In this document: in pieces, positions 17,953-26,497 of the stretch
Position numbering within the stretch: the stretch's first letter is position 1
Layout: every line of letters begins with the position of its first letter
Assembly (NCBI GenBank): GCA_012729015.1
Contig: JAAYDY010000007.1
Coordinates: 1-54,053 of the forward strand
From: Phycisphaerae bacterium
GTDB taxonomy: Bacteria > Planctomycetota > Phycisphaerae > FEN-1346 > JAACEH01
Direction of reading: 5' to 3'
DNA: 54,053 nucleotides
Position numbers and translations under genes: made by a program
Notes under the pieces: generated by a model
Database searches by the model: none
Told to the model about the DNA's origin: nothing
What the model saw: the letters and a program-made list of their open reading frames with translations, nothing else

Positions 17953-19701
17953 ATGACTGATATCCACCAGGACGGCGAGCCCGTCCGGTCCGACAATCCG
18001 GGTTCCTCGCCGCCGGCGACACCGCCGGTGGATTCCTCTGCGCCCGTCGTTGGCCCCGAGGCCGACAGCGGTCAGCCTTCGTCCGCGCCGCACGAGGAGG
18101 CGGCCCCGGTCGGCGACACGCCGCCGGCGGACACGCCCGTCGAAGGCGAGACGCTCCCGGCCGACGCGCAGGAGCCCGGCGTCTTGGGCGAGCAGGCCCC
18201 CGGCTCCGACCACGAGGCCGACCACGAAGCTCCCGGCCCGGGCGAGACGCTCGTCTGCGTCCGTTACGGCCGGATGAACTCCCTGGGCCTCTTTCGCTCG
18301 AAGATGGGCGACATTTCACGACACACGCGCGTCGTCATCAAGAGCGACCGCGGCCTGGAGATCGGCACCGTCCTGTGCAAGGGCTCGCCGCAACTGGCCT
18401 ACGAGGGCAAGCCTCTGCGCCGCATGGGGACCGTCCGCCGCATCGCCACGCACGACGACCTGGCGGACGAGAAACACCTGCACCTTGGCGAGGCCCGCGC
18501 CCGGAAGTTCTGCGACGAGCAGATTCGCCAGCGCAAGCTTCCGATGCAACTGGTGGACGTCGAGCATCTGTTCGGCGGCGACCGCATCATCTTCTACTTC
18601 CTGGCCGAGGGACGCGTCGATTTCCGCGACCTGGTCAAGGACCTGGCCCACGAGTTCCAGACGCGGATCGAGATGCGGCAGATCGGCGTGCGCGACGAGG
18701 CGCGGCTTCTGGCCGACTACGAGCGCTGCGGCCAGTTCATCTGCTGCCGGGCCTTCATCAAGGAGTTCCAGCCCATCTCAATGAAGATGGCCAAGGTGCA
18801 GAAGGCCACGCTCGACCCGAGCAAGATCAGCGGCCGCTGCGGGCGACTGATGTGCTGCCTGCGGTTCGAAAACGACACCTACGAGGAGCTTAAGAAGGCG
18901 CTGCCGCGCAAGAACAGCTTCGTCCTGACGGAAATGGGTCCCGGCAAGGTCATCGGCGGCGACATCCTGACGCAACTGGTCAAGGTGTTCATCGCGGGCA
19001 AGGTGCAGGTGCTTCCGCTGGACGCGCTGCTGGCCCGCGACCTGACCGAGGCGCAGGTGCAGGAGGCGATGACGTCGCGTCCGGCGCGGCCCATGGGGCG
19101 CAGCCGCGACGGGGGAGGTCGTCCGCCGGACCGCGGGGACGGCTCGTCGACGCGTCGGCCGGACCGTCCGGAAGGCCGCCGCGACGACCGTCGTCCGCCG
19201 CGCCCGCCGGTGCCGAGTGTCCCGTCGCCGGAGGCCGAAGCCGTTGCGTCCGACGATGAAGCCCAAGGCCCGCAAGAGGTTACGGCCACAAGCGAGGCCG
19301 GCTCCGGACAGGATCAATCTTCGTCGAAGCGTCGTCGCCGCGGGCGGCGCCGTCGCAAGCCCAGGGGCGACCGCAACGGGGCGCCCGCAGTTTCCGGCGG
19401 AGAAAATGGGAAGGACGACCGCGGTCTGGGCGTTCCCAGAGCGGTGCTTGAGGATTTCGGAATCGTGCCCGACGGCGGCGGCCGCGGGAACGACGGCCGC
19501 ACCGACGGCGGGGACCGGTCGAACCAGGCGGGCGGGGGCCAGCCCTCGCGCCCGCCGCAGGAGCGCCGCGAGGGCGACCGGGACGGCCGATCGCGCAGCA
19601 AGCGTCGCCGCGGTCGCCGCAGCCATCGCCGCGGCAAGAGCGGTCCCGGCGGCGACGGCCACCCGGACGCTGCCCCGGACGCCGGTGGAGCGCCGCAGTG
19701 A
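17953..19701 (+). CDS. PSP1/RicT (YaaT) family protein with long disordered N- and C-terminal extensions
   Basis: A 582-residue protein. Residues 1-97 are Pro/Glu/Asp-rich and disordered. Residues about 98-345 are the PSP1/YaaT domain, with family Cys pairs at C259, C264/C265, C296 and C301/C302 (YERCGQFICC, GRCGRLMCCLRFE). From about 385 to the end the chain is Arg/Gly/Lys-rich (SSSKRRRRGRRRRKPRG, SKRRRGRRSHRRGKSG), typical of RNA-binding disordered tails. In Bacillus, RicT acts with RicA and RicF to direct RNase Y in mRNA processing and carries Fe-S; here the domain is about the usual size but the tails double the protein. It is translationally coupled to the Minf_1886 gene (GTGA overlap). 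An RNA-associated role is inferred. Confidence 0.9.
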   Translation: MTDIHQDGEPVRSDNPGSSPPATPPVDSSAPVVGPEADSGQPSSAPHEEAAPVGDTPPADTPVEGETLPADAQEPGVLGEQAPGSDHEADHEAPGPGETLVCVRYGRMNSLGLFRSKMGDISRHTRVVIKSDRGLEIGTVLCKGSPQLAYEGKPLRRMGTVRRIATHDDLADEKHLHLGEARARKFCDEQIRQRKLPMQLVDVEHLFGGDRIIFYFLAEGRVDFRDLVKDLAHEFQTRIEMRQIGVRDEARLLADYERCGQFICCRAFIKEFQPISMKMAKVQKATLDPSKISGRCGRLMCCLRFENDTYEELKKALPRKNSFVLTEMGPGKVIGGDILTQLVKVFIAGKVQVLPLDALLARDLTEAQVQEAMTSRPARPMGRSRDGGGRPPDRGDGSSTRRPDRPEGRRDDRRPPRPPVPSVPSPEAEAVASDDEAQGPQEVTATSEAGSGQDQSSSKRRRRGRRRRKPRGDRNGAPAVSGGENGKDDRGLGVPRAVLEDFGIVPDGGGRGNDGRTDGGDRSNQAGGGQPSRPPQERREGDRDGRSRSKRRRGRRSHRRGKSGPGGDGHPDAAPDAGGAPQ

Positions 19702-20111
19702 GCGACCGCGAGGAACGTCTGATGGCTACGTACGATGCCGACGGCGAGAAGAGGCTGACCGAACTGCTTCGGCGCAACCCGCGCTATCCGCGCGAAGTCT
19801 ACGAATTCGTCAGCGAGGCCCTGGCCCATACGGCCCGCCTGTTCGACCGCGAGGGCCACGTCACCGGCGCCGAGTTGTGCGAAGGGGCCCGGGCCTGGGC
19901 CCTGGAGCAGTTCGGATTTATGGCCCGGCGCGTGCTGGAATCGTGGAACGTCCGCTCGACCAGCGACTTCGGCCGCATTGTCTTCGCCATGATCGACGCC
20001 GAACTGCTGCGGAAGACCGAGACCGACTCGATCGAGGACTTCAGCGACGTGTACGATTTCCGCGAGGCGTTCGACGAGGCGTTTCGCATCGACCTGAAGC
20101 CGCAACGATGA
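19698..20111 (+). CDS. Minf_1886 family protein
   Basis: A 137-residue protein of the Minf_1886 family, conserved in Planctomycetota, Verrucomicrobiota and relatives, with no known function. The diagnostic blocks are RNPRYPREVYEFVSEAL near the N-terminus and LCEGARAWALEQFGFMARRVL in the middle; the tail is acidic (DFSDVYDFREAFDEAF). The GTG at 19698 overlaps the RicT-like stop (GTGA) and has GGAG upstream; an ATG at 19722 with AGGAA at 19711-19715 is an equally plausible start, giving 129 residues. The tight coupling implies a shared role with the RicT homologue. Confidence 0.87.
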   Translation: MSDREERLMATYDADGEKRLTELLRRNPRYPREVYEFVSEALAHTARLFDREGHVTGAELCEGARAWALEQFGFMARRVLESWNVRSTSDFGRIVFAMIDAELLRKTETDSIEDFSDVYDFREAFDEAFRIDLKPQR

Positions 20112-20332
20112 ACGGCCGGTGGGGCGGGCGCTGGTGCCCGGTCGCGGGGGCGGCGGGGATGATCACAGAACACCGCGGGCCGCCGAATCCAGCCAGAACC
20201 CGTGCGGCACGCCCGCCCTCGGGCGTGGGGAGAGGCCGAGAAGAGCGGTTGTCTCTGCATCCGCACAGCCGAGCGCGGCTGTGCCGCGTAATTGCAGCGG
20301 GCTGATCGATAGCCCGCTCGGGAGCATGTCCC

Positions 20333-20482
20333 TTGGCTGCACGGCGACACAGAAACCCTTCCAAATCCGATCCGGCTGCGGCCCCGGCGCCGTCGCGACG
20401 ACCGTTTCAGGCGGCCGTGGCCGTTTACGTCGCGTGGCTGGCCCTGCTGGTGTTCATGGCGGTCCGCCAGCACCTCGGCTGA
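20333..20482 (+). CDS. Small single-membrane-pass protein, TTG start
   Basis: A 49-residue open frame with a TTG start and GGGAG about seven bases upstream. The N-terminus is basic (AARRHRNPSKSDP) and rich in Ala/Pro. It is followed by one hydrophobic helix (AAVAVYVAWLALLVFMAV) and a short RQHLG end. The basic-then-hydrophobic layout suggests a membrane peptide with its N-terminus in the cytoplasm. There is no recognised family and no other start codon in the frame. It could be a chance frame, but the composition is protein-like. Confidence 0.45.
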   Translation: MAARRHRNPSKSDPAAAPAPSRRPFQAAVAVYVAWLALLVFMAVRQHLG

Positions 20483-20691
20483 ACTGCGTGCAACAACGAT
20501 TGCACGCAGCCAGTGGACGGTCACGGTTGAATCTGCGGGTGCATACTCTGCACGGCGCAGCCCCACCGTGTGCGGTGCCGGGCTCAGACCACACCTTGGC
20601 GTCGGCTTCGCCCCTAAGCCCTAAGCCACAAGGCCGGGCAGATGGTCGAGGAGATCATCAACAAGTACTCCCCAAGACTTGTGCCACCCTC

Positions 20692-21453
20692 TCATCCCTG
20701 CCGCACCCGCGCGAAAACCACTCCAACTGCGTTGATCGCCACCATCCAGAACCCCGCCATCACCGCCACCTGACTGATCTCCCACCTCAGCCCGCTATAC
20801 GAATAGGACCCGAAGATCGGCGAAACGTAGCACGAGGCCAGGAGCTGCGGCGAGGTCCACTCGGCCGCGAGGTGCCGCAGGCTCGTCACCGCACAGACGA
20901 TCACGTGATTGACGAACGTCACCGGCAGCGTCAGATGCCCCAGGATCTCCCCTGCACCGGAAACCGCCTGCCCGGCCAGTGTGAAGTTGAACTCGTCGTG
21001 AAGCGGCCAGTTCAGAAAGTACGTCACGTGCCCCAGCAGGCTCGCCGCGACCACGCCCCCCGCGATCCACTGCCACCGCCGCCAACCCATCGGCAGAAAC
21101 AGCCGCTTCAGCCAGACCCACCGCAATCCCCAGATCGCGAGCCACGCCAGCACCGCCAGGATCGGCACGACCGCCAGGTACCGCGCTGCATCGGCAGGCC
21201 GCCGGACGTAGATCATGCAGCCATCTACTATCGTCGGCTCGAACAGCCACCCCTCTCGCGCGATGTCCACAAGCGAGCACCAGCCGGGGCTGATCGTCTC
21301 CATCGGTGGTGTGCGCGTCCCATCGGGCGGGAGGTCGGTGTCAAAGCTGATATGGTGAACGGTCTGCGGATAGACGCGCAACACCGCTGATCCTGCCAAC
21401 GCGACTGCCAGGGCCAGGAGCATCATCATTAGATGGGCGCGAGGTCGTGTCAT
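20692..21453 (-). CDS. Hypothetical polytopic membrane protein
   Basis: A 253-residue protein with four to five hydrophobic helices: an N-terminal one (LMMMLLALAVALAGSAVL), a loop with two Cys (ISPGWCSLV, VDGCMIYV), then AVVPILAVLAWLAIWGLRWVW, WIAGGVVAASLLGHVTYFL and a C-terminal pair (AVMAGFWMVAINAVGVVF). No domain was recognised. The ATG at 21453 puts the first helix at the N-terminus; in-frame codons at 21468 and 21507 are possible. Neighbours give no functional clue. Confidence 0.65.
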   Translation of the reverse strand: MTRPRAHLMMMLLALAVALAGSAVLRVYPQTVHHISFDTDLPPDGTRTPPMETISPGWCSLVDIAREGWLFEPTIVDGCMIYVRRPADAARYLAVVPILAVLAWLAIWGLRWVWLKRLFLPMGWRRWQWIAGGVVAASLLGHVTYFLNWPLHDEFNFTLAGQAVSGAGEILGHLTLPVTFVNHVIVCAVTSLRHLAAEWTSPQLLASCYVSPIFGSYSYSGLRWEISQVAVMAGFWMVAINAVGVVFARVRQG

Positions 21454-21582
21454 GGCTTCGTCCGCCATATTAGACGCCGGCGGCACCGGCCCGGTTCCCG
21501 CGCACAAACCCGCCTTCTGTTATTCCCGAAATGGTCCACCAATTTACTCGCCGCTGCATCGGTTCAGCGAAAGTGGTAGTGG

Positions 21583-21636
21583 GTAGGGTGGGTCCCCCGG
21601 ACCCACGCGGGACGTTGCGTCAAGCGGGCCATGGCG
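21583..21636. repeat. Family B and G repeats
   Basis: Family B palindrome at 21583-21609, followed directly by a family G fragment (GTTGCGTCAAGCGGGCCATG, 21614-21633). Confidence 0.7.
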
Positions 21637-21697
21637 CTCCGTGGGGACATCGGGTCGTTGACTGCTCTGGGGCGGGGTGCGGCGCGGGCCGGCGGCG

Positions 21698-22342
21698 TCA
21701 TTCACCGTTGATATAGGGGTTGTTCGTGCGTTCGCGGCCGATGGTGGTTTTTGGCCCGTGGCCGGGGTAGCAGAGGGTCTCGTCCGGCAGCGTCAGCAGT
21801 TTCTCGCGGATCGCCTTTTCGAGGCTGGCCCAACTGCATCCGGGGAAATCGGTGCGTCCGACGCTCATGGCCATGAGCGTGTCGCCCGTGAAGACCACCG
21901 GCGGGCCGGCCTTCGGCCGCGACGCCAGGGCGATGCCGCCGACGCTGTGGCCGGGCACGTGCAGCACGTCGAGGCTCTCGTCGCCGAAGACGATGCGGTC
22001 GCCGTCGGCCAGGAGTCGGTCGGCCGGCGGGCTTTTGACGGCCAGGCCCATCAGGACCGACAGGTTCCGCAGGCTGCTGGCGAGTTTCGGCGCGTCGTCG
22101 GCGTGGATGGCCAGTTGGATGCCGGGCCAGTGCCGCTTGACGGCCTCGTTGCCGATGATGTGGTCCACGTGGCCGTGGGTGTTGACCAGCACCGACGGCT
22201 CCAGGCCGCGGCCGTCGCAGAGGTCCAGCACCGTTTCGATCTCTTCGGGCGCGTCGATCAGGACGCCGTGGCGGCCGTCGTCGCTCGTCGCCAGGTAGCA
22301 GTTGACCATGAACGCCCCGAGGGTGAACGTCTCAATCTTCAT
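21698..22342 (-). CDS. MBL-fold metallo-hydrolase, glyoxalase II-like
   Basis: A 214-residue beta-lactamase-fold hydrolase. The metal motif HGHVDH has His56, His58, Asp60 and His61; further ligands are in LHVPGHSVGG, FTGDTLM and YPGHGP. The arrangement matches the small hydroxyacylglutathione hydrolase-like group (YcbL type) that hydrolyses thioesters, but it lacks the C-terminal helical domain of true glyoxalase II. The substrate is unknown. It ends about 130 bases before the tRNA-Arg gene on the same strand. Confidence 0.88.
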   Translation of the reverse strand: MKIETFTLGAFMVNCYLATSDDGRHGVLIDAPEEIETVLDLCDGRGLEPSVLVNTHGHVDHIIGNEAVKRHWPGIQLAIHADDAPKLASSLRNLSVLMGLAVKSPPADRLLADGDRIVFGDESLDVLHVPGHSVGGIALASRPKAGPPVVFTGDTLMAMSVGRTDFPGCSWASLEKAIREKLLTLPDETLCYPGHGPKTTIGRERTNNPYINGE

Positions 22343-22472
22343 CGACGGCGGATTCCTGTCGTGATACGCTGTGAGGGAGCACGATACGCTGAAAAACGAG
22401 CGGCCGGATTGCCGAAGAATATCGGAGCAGGCGTCTTCCTGCCGATCCGGCCGACCGTCAGCCAGAAGAAAG

Positions 22473-22546
<74 letters not shown>

Positions 22547-22558
22547 GTGCAAGGGCAT

Positions 22559-22586
22559 AGCATAGCGGATAAACGTCTTTTTTCAA
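22559..22586 (-). promoter_or_regulatory. Promoter of the tRNA-Arg gene
   Basis: On the minus strand TTGAAA (22586-22581), 16 bp, TATGCT (22564-22559), ending about 12 bases before the mature tRNA 5' end. Confidence 0.6.
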
Positions 22587-22618
22587 CGTCAAAGCCCGCC
22601 GCCGGCGCGCGGCGGGAG

Positions 22619-22693
22619 CGTAGGGTGGCTGCTTGCAGCCACGCGTCATGTGCCTGCGGTGTTCCCCGCGTGGCTGCAAGCAGCCACCCTACG
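22619..22693. repeat. Inverted pair of family A palindromes
   Basis: Copies at 22619-22645 and 22667-22693 are reverse complements separated by 21 bases, so the whole 75 bp can fold into one long hairpin or two short ones. It lies between the tRNA promoter and the amidase gene. Confidence 0.85.
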
Positions 22694-22721
22694 TGGCAGT
22701 CACTGAGTAGGGAGAAATGCC

Positions 22722-23552
22722 TTGGACACCCCGACGCCCCCGCCCGCTTCCTCTACGCCTTCCTTGCCGACACCGGGCGACAACGCCCCGGAGTCGCCGG
22801 CCGCTTCGTCGCCGCCGCCGGCCTCGGCTGTGCCCGCGCCCGCCGCTTCGGCTGCCGGCTCGCCGATGCCCGGCAAGAAACGCAGCGACACGGTCAACGT
22901 TAAGCGGGTGGGCACCATGCTGGCTGCGCTCCTGGCCGCCATGGCCGTGGGCGTCGCGTTGTGCTGGGCCGTCATGCCGCCGCCGCGCGGAGCCGTCGCG
23001 GCCGAGCAGCGCACGTCGTCGGCGATCTTTCCCGAGGGCATGGCTCCGTTGCGGCCCTGGCGGTTCATTGTGCTGCACCACACCGCCACGGAGCAGGGCG
23101 ACGTGCAGAGCCTGGACCTGGCTCGGCGGCGCGGCGTGGCGCCGGCCGGCGAACCGGCCTGCCACTTCCTGATCGGCAACGGTCGCGGCCTGGCCGACGG
23201 CGCCCTGGTCTGCACCGACCGCTGGCTGCGCCAGGAACCGGCCTTCGAGCTTCCGGCCGACTCGGCCGAGCCTGCTTTGCGGGTGGCGGCCGCCGATTAT
23301 GCGACGATCCGGCGGCAGGGCATCACCGTGACGCTGGTGGGCGACTTCGCGCGGCACGGGCCCACGGCCAAGCAGATGGACACGCTGGCCGACCTCGTAT
23401 ATACTCTGAGCGACCGGTTCGCGATTCCGCTGACCGACGTGCTTCTGCACAGCGACGTGCAGGCGGTGTCGTGTCCCGGTCCGCAACTGCCCGCCGGCGA
23501 CCTGTTCCGCCGCGTGGGCGAGAGATGCCGCGGCAAGGCCCGCCCGCAATGA
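22722..23552 (+). CDS. Membrane-anchored N-acetylmuramoyl-L-alanine amidase-like (PGRP/amidase_2) protein
   Basis: A 276-residue protein. Residues 1-50 are Pro/Ala/Ser-rich and probably cytoplasmic, a membrane helix lies at about 64-84, and the amidase_2/PGRP domain follows outside the membrane (about 112-270). Zinc ligands are likely from FIVLHHTAT (His119/120), LLHSDV (His243) and SCPG (Cys251). VTLVGDFARHGPTAKQM matches the family's core strand. It should cleave the stem peptide from peptidoglycan, or bind it if inactive. It starts at TTG 22722 with GGAG seven bases upstream; no in-frame ATG is near. The metallophosphoesterase follows after 57 bases. Confidence 0.85.
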   Translation: MDTPTPPPASSTPSLPTPGDNAPESPAASSPPPASAVPAPAASAAGSPMPGKKRSDTVNVKRVGTMLAALLAAMAVGVALCWAVMPPPRGAVAAEQRTSSAIFPEGMAPLRPWRFIVLHHTATEQGDVQSLDLARRRGVAPAGEPACHFLIGNGRGLADGALVCTDRWLRQEPAFELPADSAEPALRVAAADYATIRRQGITVTLVGDFARHGPTAKQMDTLADLVYTLSDRFAIPLTDVLLHSDVQAVSCPGPQLPAGDLFRRVGERCRGKARPQ

Positions 23553-23609
23553 CGGCCCCGGCCGCGGCGCCTGCCTGGCCGCTACGGGTGAGGGGGGGGG
23601 ACGCACGGT

Positions 23610-24521
23610 TTGGCCGCCGACGATTGGGACATCGATCTGAAGCATGCCCCCGACGGTAACGCCGGCGAGGTCATCGACACGATGGGCCGCGCGGCCGTGC
23701 TGGCCCGACGCGACGCCAAGCGCCGCGGCAACGTCCTCTACATGCCCGATCAGGGCGAAATCCTTGTCACCGGCGACGTTCACGGCTGCCGACCCAACTT
23801 CGAGCGCATCCTTGCCTTCGCCGACCTCGAACACCATCCCGACCGGCACCTGGTGCTGCACGAGCTGATCCACGGCGGCCCCACCGATGCCGAGGGCGGC
23901 GACCTGTCGTGGCAACTGCTGGAAGAGGCCGCGCGGCTGAAGATCGATTACCCCGATCGCGTCCACATCCTGCTGGCGAACCACGACGTGGCCGAGATGC
24001 TCGGCATCCAGCTCCGCAAGGGCTCGATCAATCTGACCCAGAGTTTTGCCCAGGGCCTCCAGCACGCCTACGGGACGCAGGCCGCCGAGGTCAAGCGGGC
24101 CTACTGCGACTTCTTCCGGGCGCTGCCCCTGGCCATCAAGACGCCCAACCGCGTCTGGATCAGCCACTCGACGCCGCACCTGGCCGCCCTGGCCGACTTC
24201 AACTACAGCCTGTTCGAGCGGCCGCTCGGGGACGACGATTTCACGCGCGAGAGCCAGCTCTACAGTTTCCTCTGGGGCCGCAACCAGGACGACATGGCCG
24301 CCCGCATCTTCTGCCGCCACGTCGGCTGCGACATTCTGATCGTCGGCCACCAGCCGTCGCAGATGGGCTTCAAGATGCCCAACTCCCGCCACATCATCCT
24401 CTACAGCGACAACCAGCTCGGCCGGTATCTGCTCCTGCCGCTCGATCAGAAAGTGACCCAGAGCGGCCTGTCGTACCGCGTGGCCAAGATCGCCGACCTG
24501 CCGCGCCCCGACGAGGCGTGA
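23610..24521 (+). CDS. Metallophosphoesterase
   Basis: A 303-residue calcineurin-like phosphoesterase. Metal-binding blocks are LVTGDVHGC, ELIHGGPTD in place of the usual GDYIDRG, LLANHDVAEM, WISHSTP and LIVGHQPS. The substitution in the second block may alter specificity. The start is uncertain: TTG 23610 follows a run of nine G residues (23592-23600) that can act as the ribosome site; the ATG at 23682 would remove 24 residues but keep all motifs. The substrate is unknown. Confidence 0.8.
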   Translation: MAADDWDIDLKHAPDGNAGEVIDTMGRAAVLARRDAKRRGNVLYMPDQGEILVTGDVHGCRPNFERILAFADLEHHPDRHLVLHELIHGGPTDAEGGDLSWQLLEEAARLKIDYPDRVHILLANHDVAEMLGIQLRKGSINLTQSFAQGLQHAYGTQAAEVKRAYCDFFRALPLAIKTPNRVWISHSTPHLAALADFNYSLFERPLGDDDFTRESQLYSFLWGRNQDDMAARIFCRHVGCDILIVGHQPSQMGFKMPNSRHIILYSDNQLGRYLLLPLDQKVTQSGLSYRVAKIADLPRPDEA

Positions 24522-24929
24522 GCGGGGGAACGTCGCGGCCGCCGGGTGGCAGCGTCGAGCTTCTGTGCCACGGCGGGTCTTGCCCGCCGTGCGGTGCGCC
24601 ACGTTGCCGTCACAGGTCTATGGCTACAGGTCCGGAGCAGCGTTCGGCACACTCCATGCCAGTCCCTGCGTACGCCGCATTCGGAACGATCCCCGCTCGC
24701 CGGCACGGCGGGCGAGACCCGCCGTGGCACACCCACAGCGGCTCCGCCTCCCCATCCCCCCCCGGCCCCCCGGCCACCATAGTCCTCCGTCATCGCCTCA
24801 CCAGACCCCATTCAGGAACCGCGTGGGTCCGGGGGACCCACCCTACGGGTTTGGGGTGGGCATGGGGGTCGGAGCGTACTGCCGAGGCAGGCGCTTCCCT
24901 TGCCGACGAAGGTTCGCTATCCTGAGGCC
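24522..24929. other. Intergenic region with a family B repeat
   Basis: About 400 bases without a credible gene. It contains a degenerate stretch near 24561-24600 (CGGCGGGTCTTGCCCGCCG hairpin) and the family B copy at 24820-24847. Confidence 0.55.
24820..24847. repeat. Family B palindrome
   Basis: CGCGTGGGTCC / GGACCCACCCTACG with a GGG centre, in the opposite orientation to the copies at 9024 and 21583. Confidence 0.8.
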
Positions 24930-25373
24930 ATGAAAGAGGCGGGTACGGTCGTGGTCATCGGCAGGACGAAGATGGACGTGCGGATGGATGCTGCGCGGCC
25001 GGAGATGTGCAACCAGTGTCGCGCGTGCGAGGCCCTGGGCGGCGGCAAGGAGATGCGTCTGCGCGTGCCGCTGACCGACGGCGTCGGTGTGGGGGACCGT
25101 GTGGCGGTCGAGTTGCCGCACGCGAGTCCGTGGCTGTCGATGGTGCTGGTGTTCGCGCTGCCGATGGCTTCGGGCGTGGCCGGGCTGCAACTGGGCATGC
25201 GGTGGCCGTGGTGGACAGACCTGCTGGGCCTCGATCCGGAACTGTGCGGCGCGATTCTCGGCCTGGCCTGCGGCATCGTGGCGTTTCAGGCGGCACGGAT
25301 GGTGGACCAGCGGTATTTCCGGCACATCCGGGTCGAGCGGCTGGAGGGGGAAAGCCCGGCGGACCAGCCGTAG
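24930..25373 (+). CDS. RseC/MucC (SoxR-reducing system) family protein
   Basis: A 147-residue protein with the RseC layout: an N-terminal Cys cluster (RPEMCNQCRACEALGGG), a short beta region (VGDRVAVELP) and two membrane helices (LSMVLVFALPMASGVAGLQLG, LCGAILGLACGIVAFQA). Family members assist the Rnf complex in reducing SoxR or regulate sigma-E; no rnf genes are in this window. The ATG at 24930 is preferred; a TTG at 24900 would add ten residues. It is monocistronic as far as can be seen. Confidence 0.82.
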   Translation: MKEAGTVVVIGRTKMDVRMDAARPEMCNQCRACEALGGGKEMRLRVPLTDGVGVGDRVAVELPHASPWLSMVLVFALPMASGVAGLQLGMRWPWWTDLLGLDPELCGAILGLACGIVAFQAARMVDQRYFRHIRVERLEGESPADQP

Positions 25374-25395
25374 GGCGGGGGCTTGACGCAGGCAC

Positions 25396-25469
25396 GTAGG
25401 TCGGGTCAACAGACCCGACGGATTTCTGTGGCCGCTGAACGGCGTGTCGGGTCTGTTGACCCGACCTAC
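25396..25469. repeat. Family E inverted repeat (near-perfect)
   Basis: Arm GTAGGTCGGGTCAACAGACC (25396-25415) is answered by GGTCTGTTGACCCGACCTAC (25450-25469), an exact reverse complement, with about 34 bp between. It lies immediately upstream of an oxidoreductase gene. Confidence 0.85.
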
Positions 25470-25491
25470 ATACTGTGTACTGGGAGACGTG

Positions 25492-26481
25492 ATGGCGATT
25501 CGTGTCGGGTTGTTCGGAGCGGGATGGGCGGCGCGGACGGTGCATGGGCCGTCGCTGGCGGATTATGTGGGCGGCGGTCGGCGTCGCGTGGCGTTGGCGG
25601 GCGTGTGCGATCTGAATGCGGCCAAGGCGGAGGAGGTCCGCGCGGCGTTCGGGTTCGAGCGGGCGTACACGTCGCCGCAGGCGATGTTGCGCGAGGCCGG
25701 GCTCGATGCGGCCGTGGTGGCAGTGAACGTCGAGGCCAACGCGGCGGTGGCGCGGCTGTGCGTGGCGGCGGGAGTGCCGACGTTGCTGGAGAAGCCGCCG
25801 GCCCTGACGCGGCGGGCCGTCGAGGCGCTGGCGCGCGACGTGCGACCGAGGCGCGGCGGGCGCGAGCTGGTGCAGGTGGCCTTCAACCGGCACTGGACGC
25901 CGTCGGTGGTTGCCCTGAAGCGGGCCGTCGAGACGTCGGCGGGCGGGCCGATCCGTTATCTCAGTTGCCTGGTTCGTCGCCCGAACCGTCGCGATCCGGA
26001 CTTCACGACCACGGCGATTCACGCGATTGACGCGCTGCGATTCGTGGCCGGGGCCGACTACGAGCGGCTCGACATGGCCTACAGCCCCGGCGGCCCGGCC
26101 GGCGAGGTGACCGATTACCGGCTCCAGGGCCGGATGCTCGGCGGCGCGACGGTGCAGATGGAGTTCTCGCCCATGGCCGGGCAGATGCTCGAGCGCTACA
26201 CGGTCCAGGCCGGCGGCAAGAGTTTCGTGGCCCACTATGCGCGGGACGAGTCGGGATCGCGAATCGAGATCTGGGCGGACGAGAAAATGCGGATCGTGAA
26301 CGTTCGGCTGCCGGGCCTGTTGCCGTACCAGTTGGGCGGGTTCGACCGGCAGATGGCGGCGTTTCTCGATGCGGTGCGTCGCGGCGGCGCGCTGCCGGGG
26401 CCGACCGTGGCCGAAACCGTGCAGACGATTGCGGTGATGGAGGCCCTGCGCGGGCGTCGCGCCCGGTTCGTGCAGCGGTGA
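25492..26481 (+). CDS. Gfo/Idh/MocA family oxidoreductase
   Basis: A 329-residue NAD(P)-dependent sugar or inositol dehydrogenase-type protein. The nucleotide motif GLFGAGWAARTVHGPSL is at the N-terminus, the catalytic-lysine block is LLEKPPALTRRAV, and the C-terminal beta-sheet domain ends TVAETVQTIAVMEALRGR. The usual EKP is present. The start is the ATG at 25492 with GGGAG close upstream; the preceding open frame runs through the inverted repeat. No sugar-pathway gene adjoins it, so the substrate is open. Confidence 0.9.
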   Translation: MAIRVGLFGAGWAARTVHGPSLADYVGGGRRRVALAGVCDLNAAKAEEVRAAFGFERAYTSPQAMLREAGLDAAVVAVNVEANAAVARLCVAAGVPTLLEKPPALTRRAVEALARDVRPRRGGRELVQVAFNRHWTPSVVALKRAVETSAGGPIRYLSCLVRRPNRRDPDFTTTAIHAIDALRFVAGADYERLDMAYSPGGPAGEVTDYRLQGRMLGGATVQMEFSPMAGQMLERYTVQAGGKSFVAHYARDESGSRIEIWADEKMRIVNVRLPGLLPYQLGGFDRQMAAFLDAVRRGGALPGPTVAETVQTIAVMEALRGRRARFVQR

Positions 26482-26497
26482 GAGCACGCCAGAGAAG

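Noticed and set aside
15482..18319. A very long open frame antisense to dinG and its neighbours (about 945 codons)
   Set aside because: It spans two genes with convincing motifs and an intergenic repeat, has Arg/Gly/Pro-heavy composition, and is explained by high GC.
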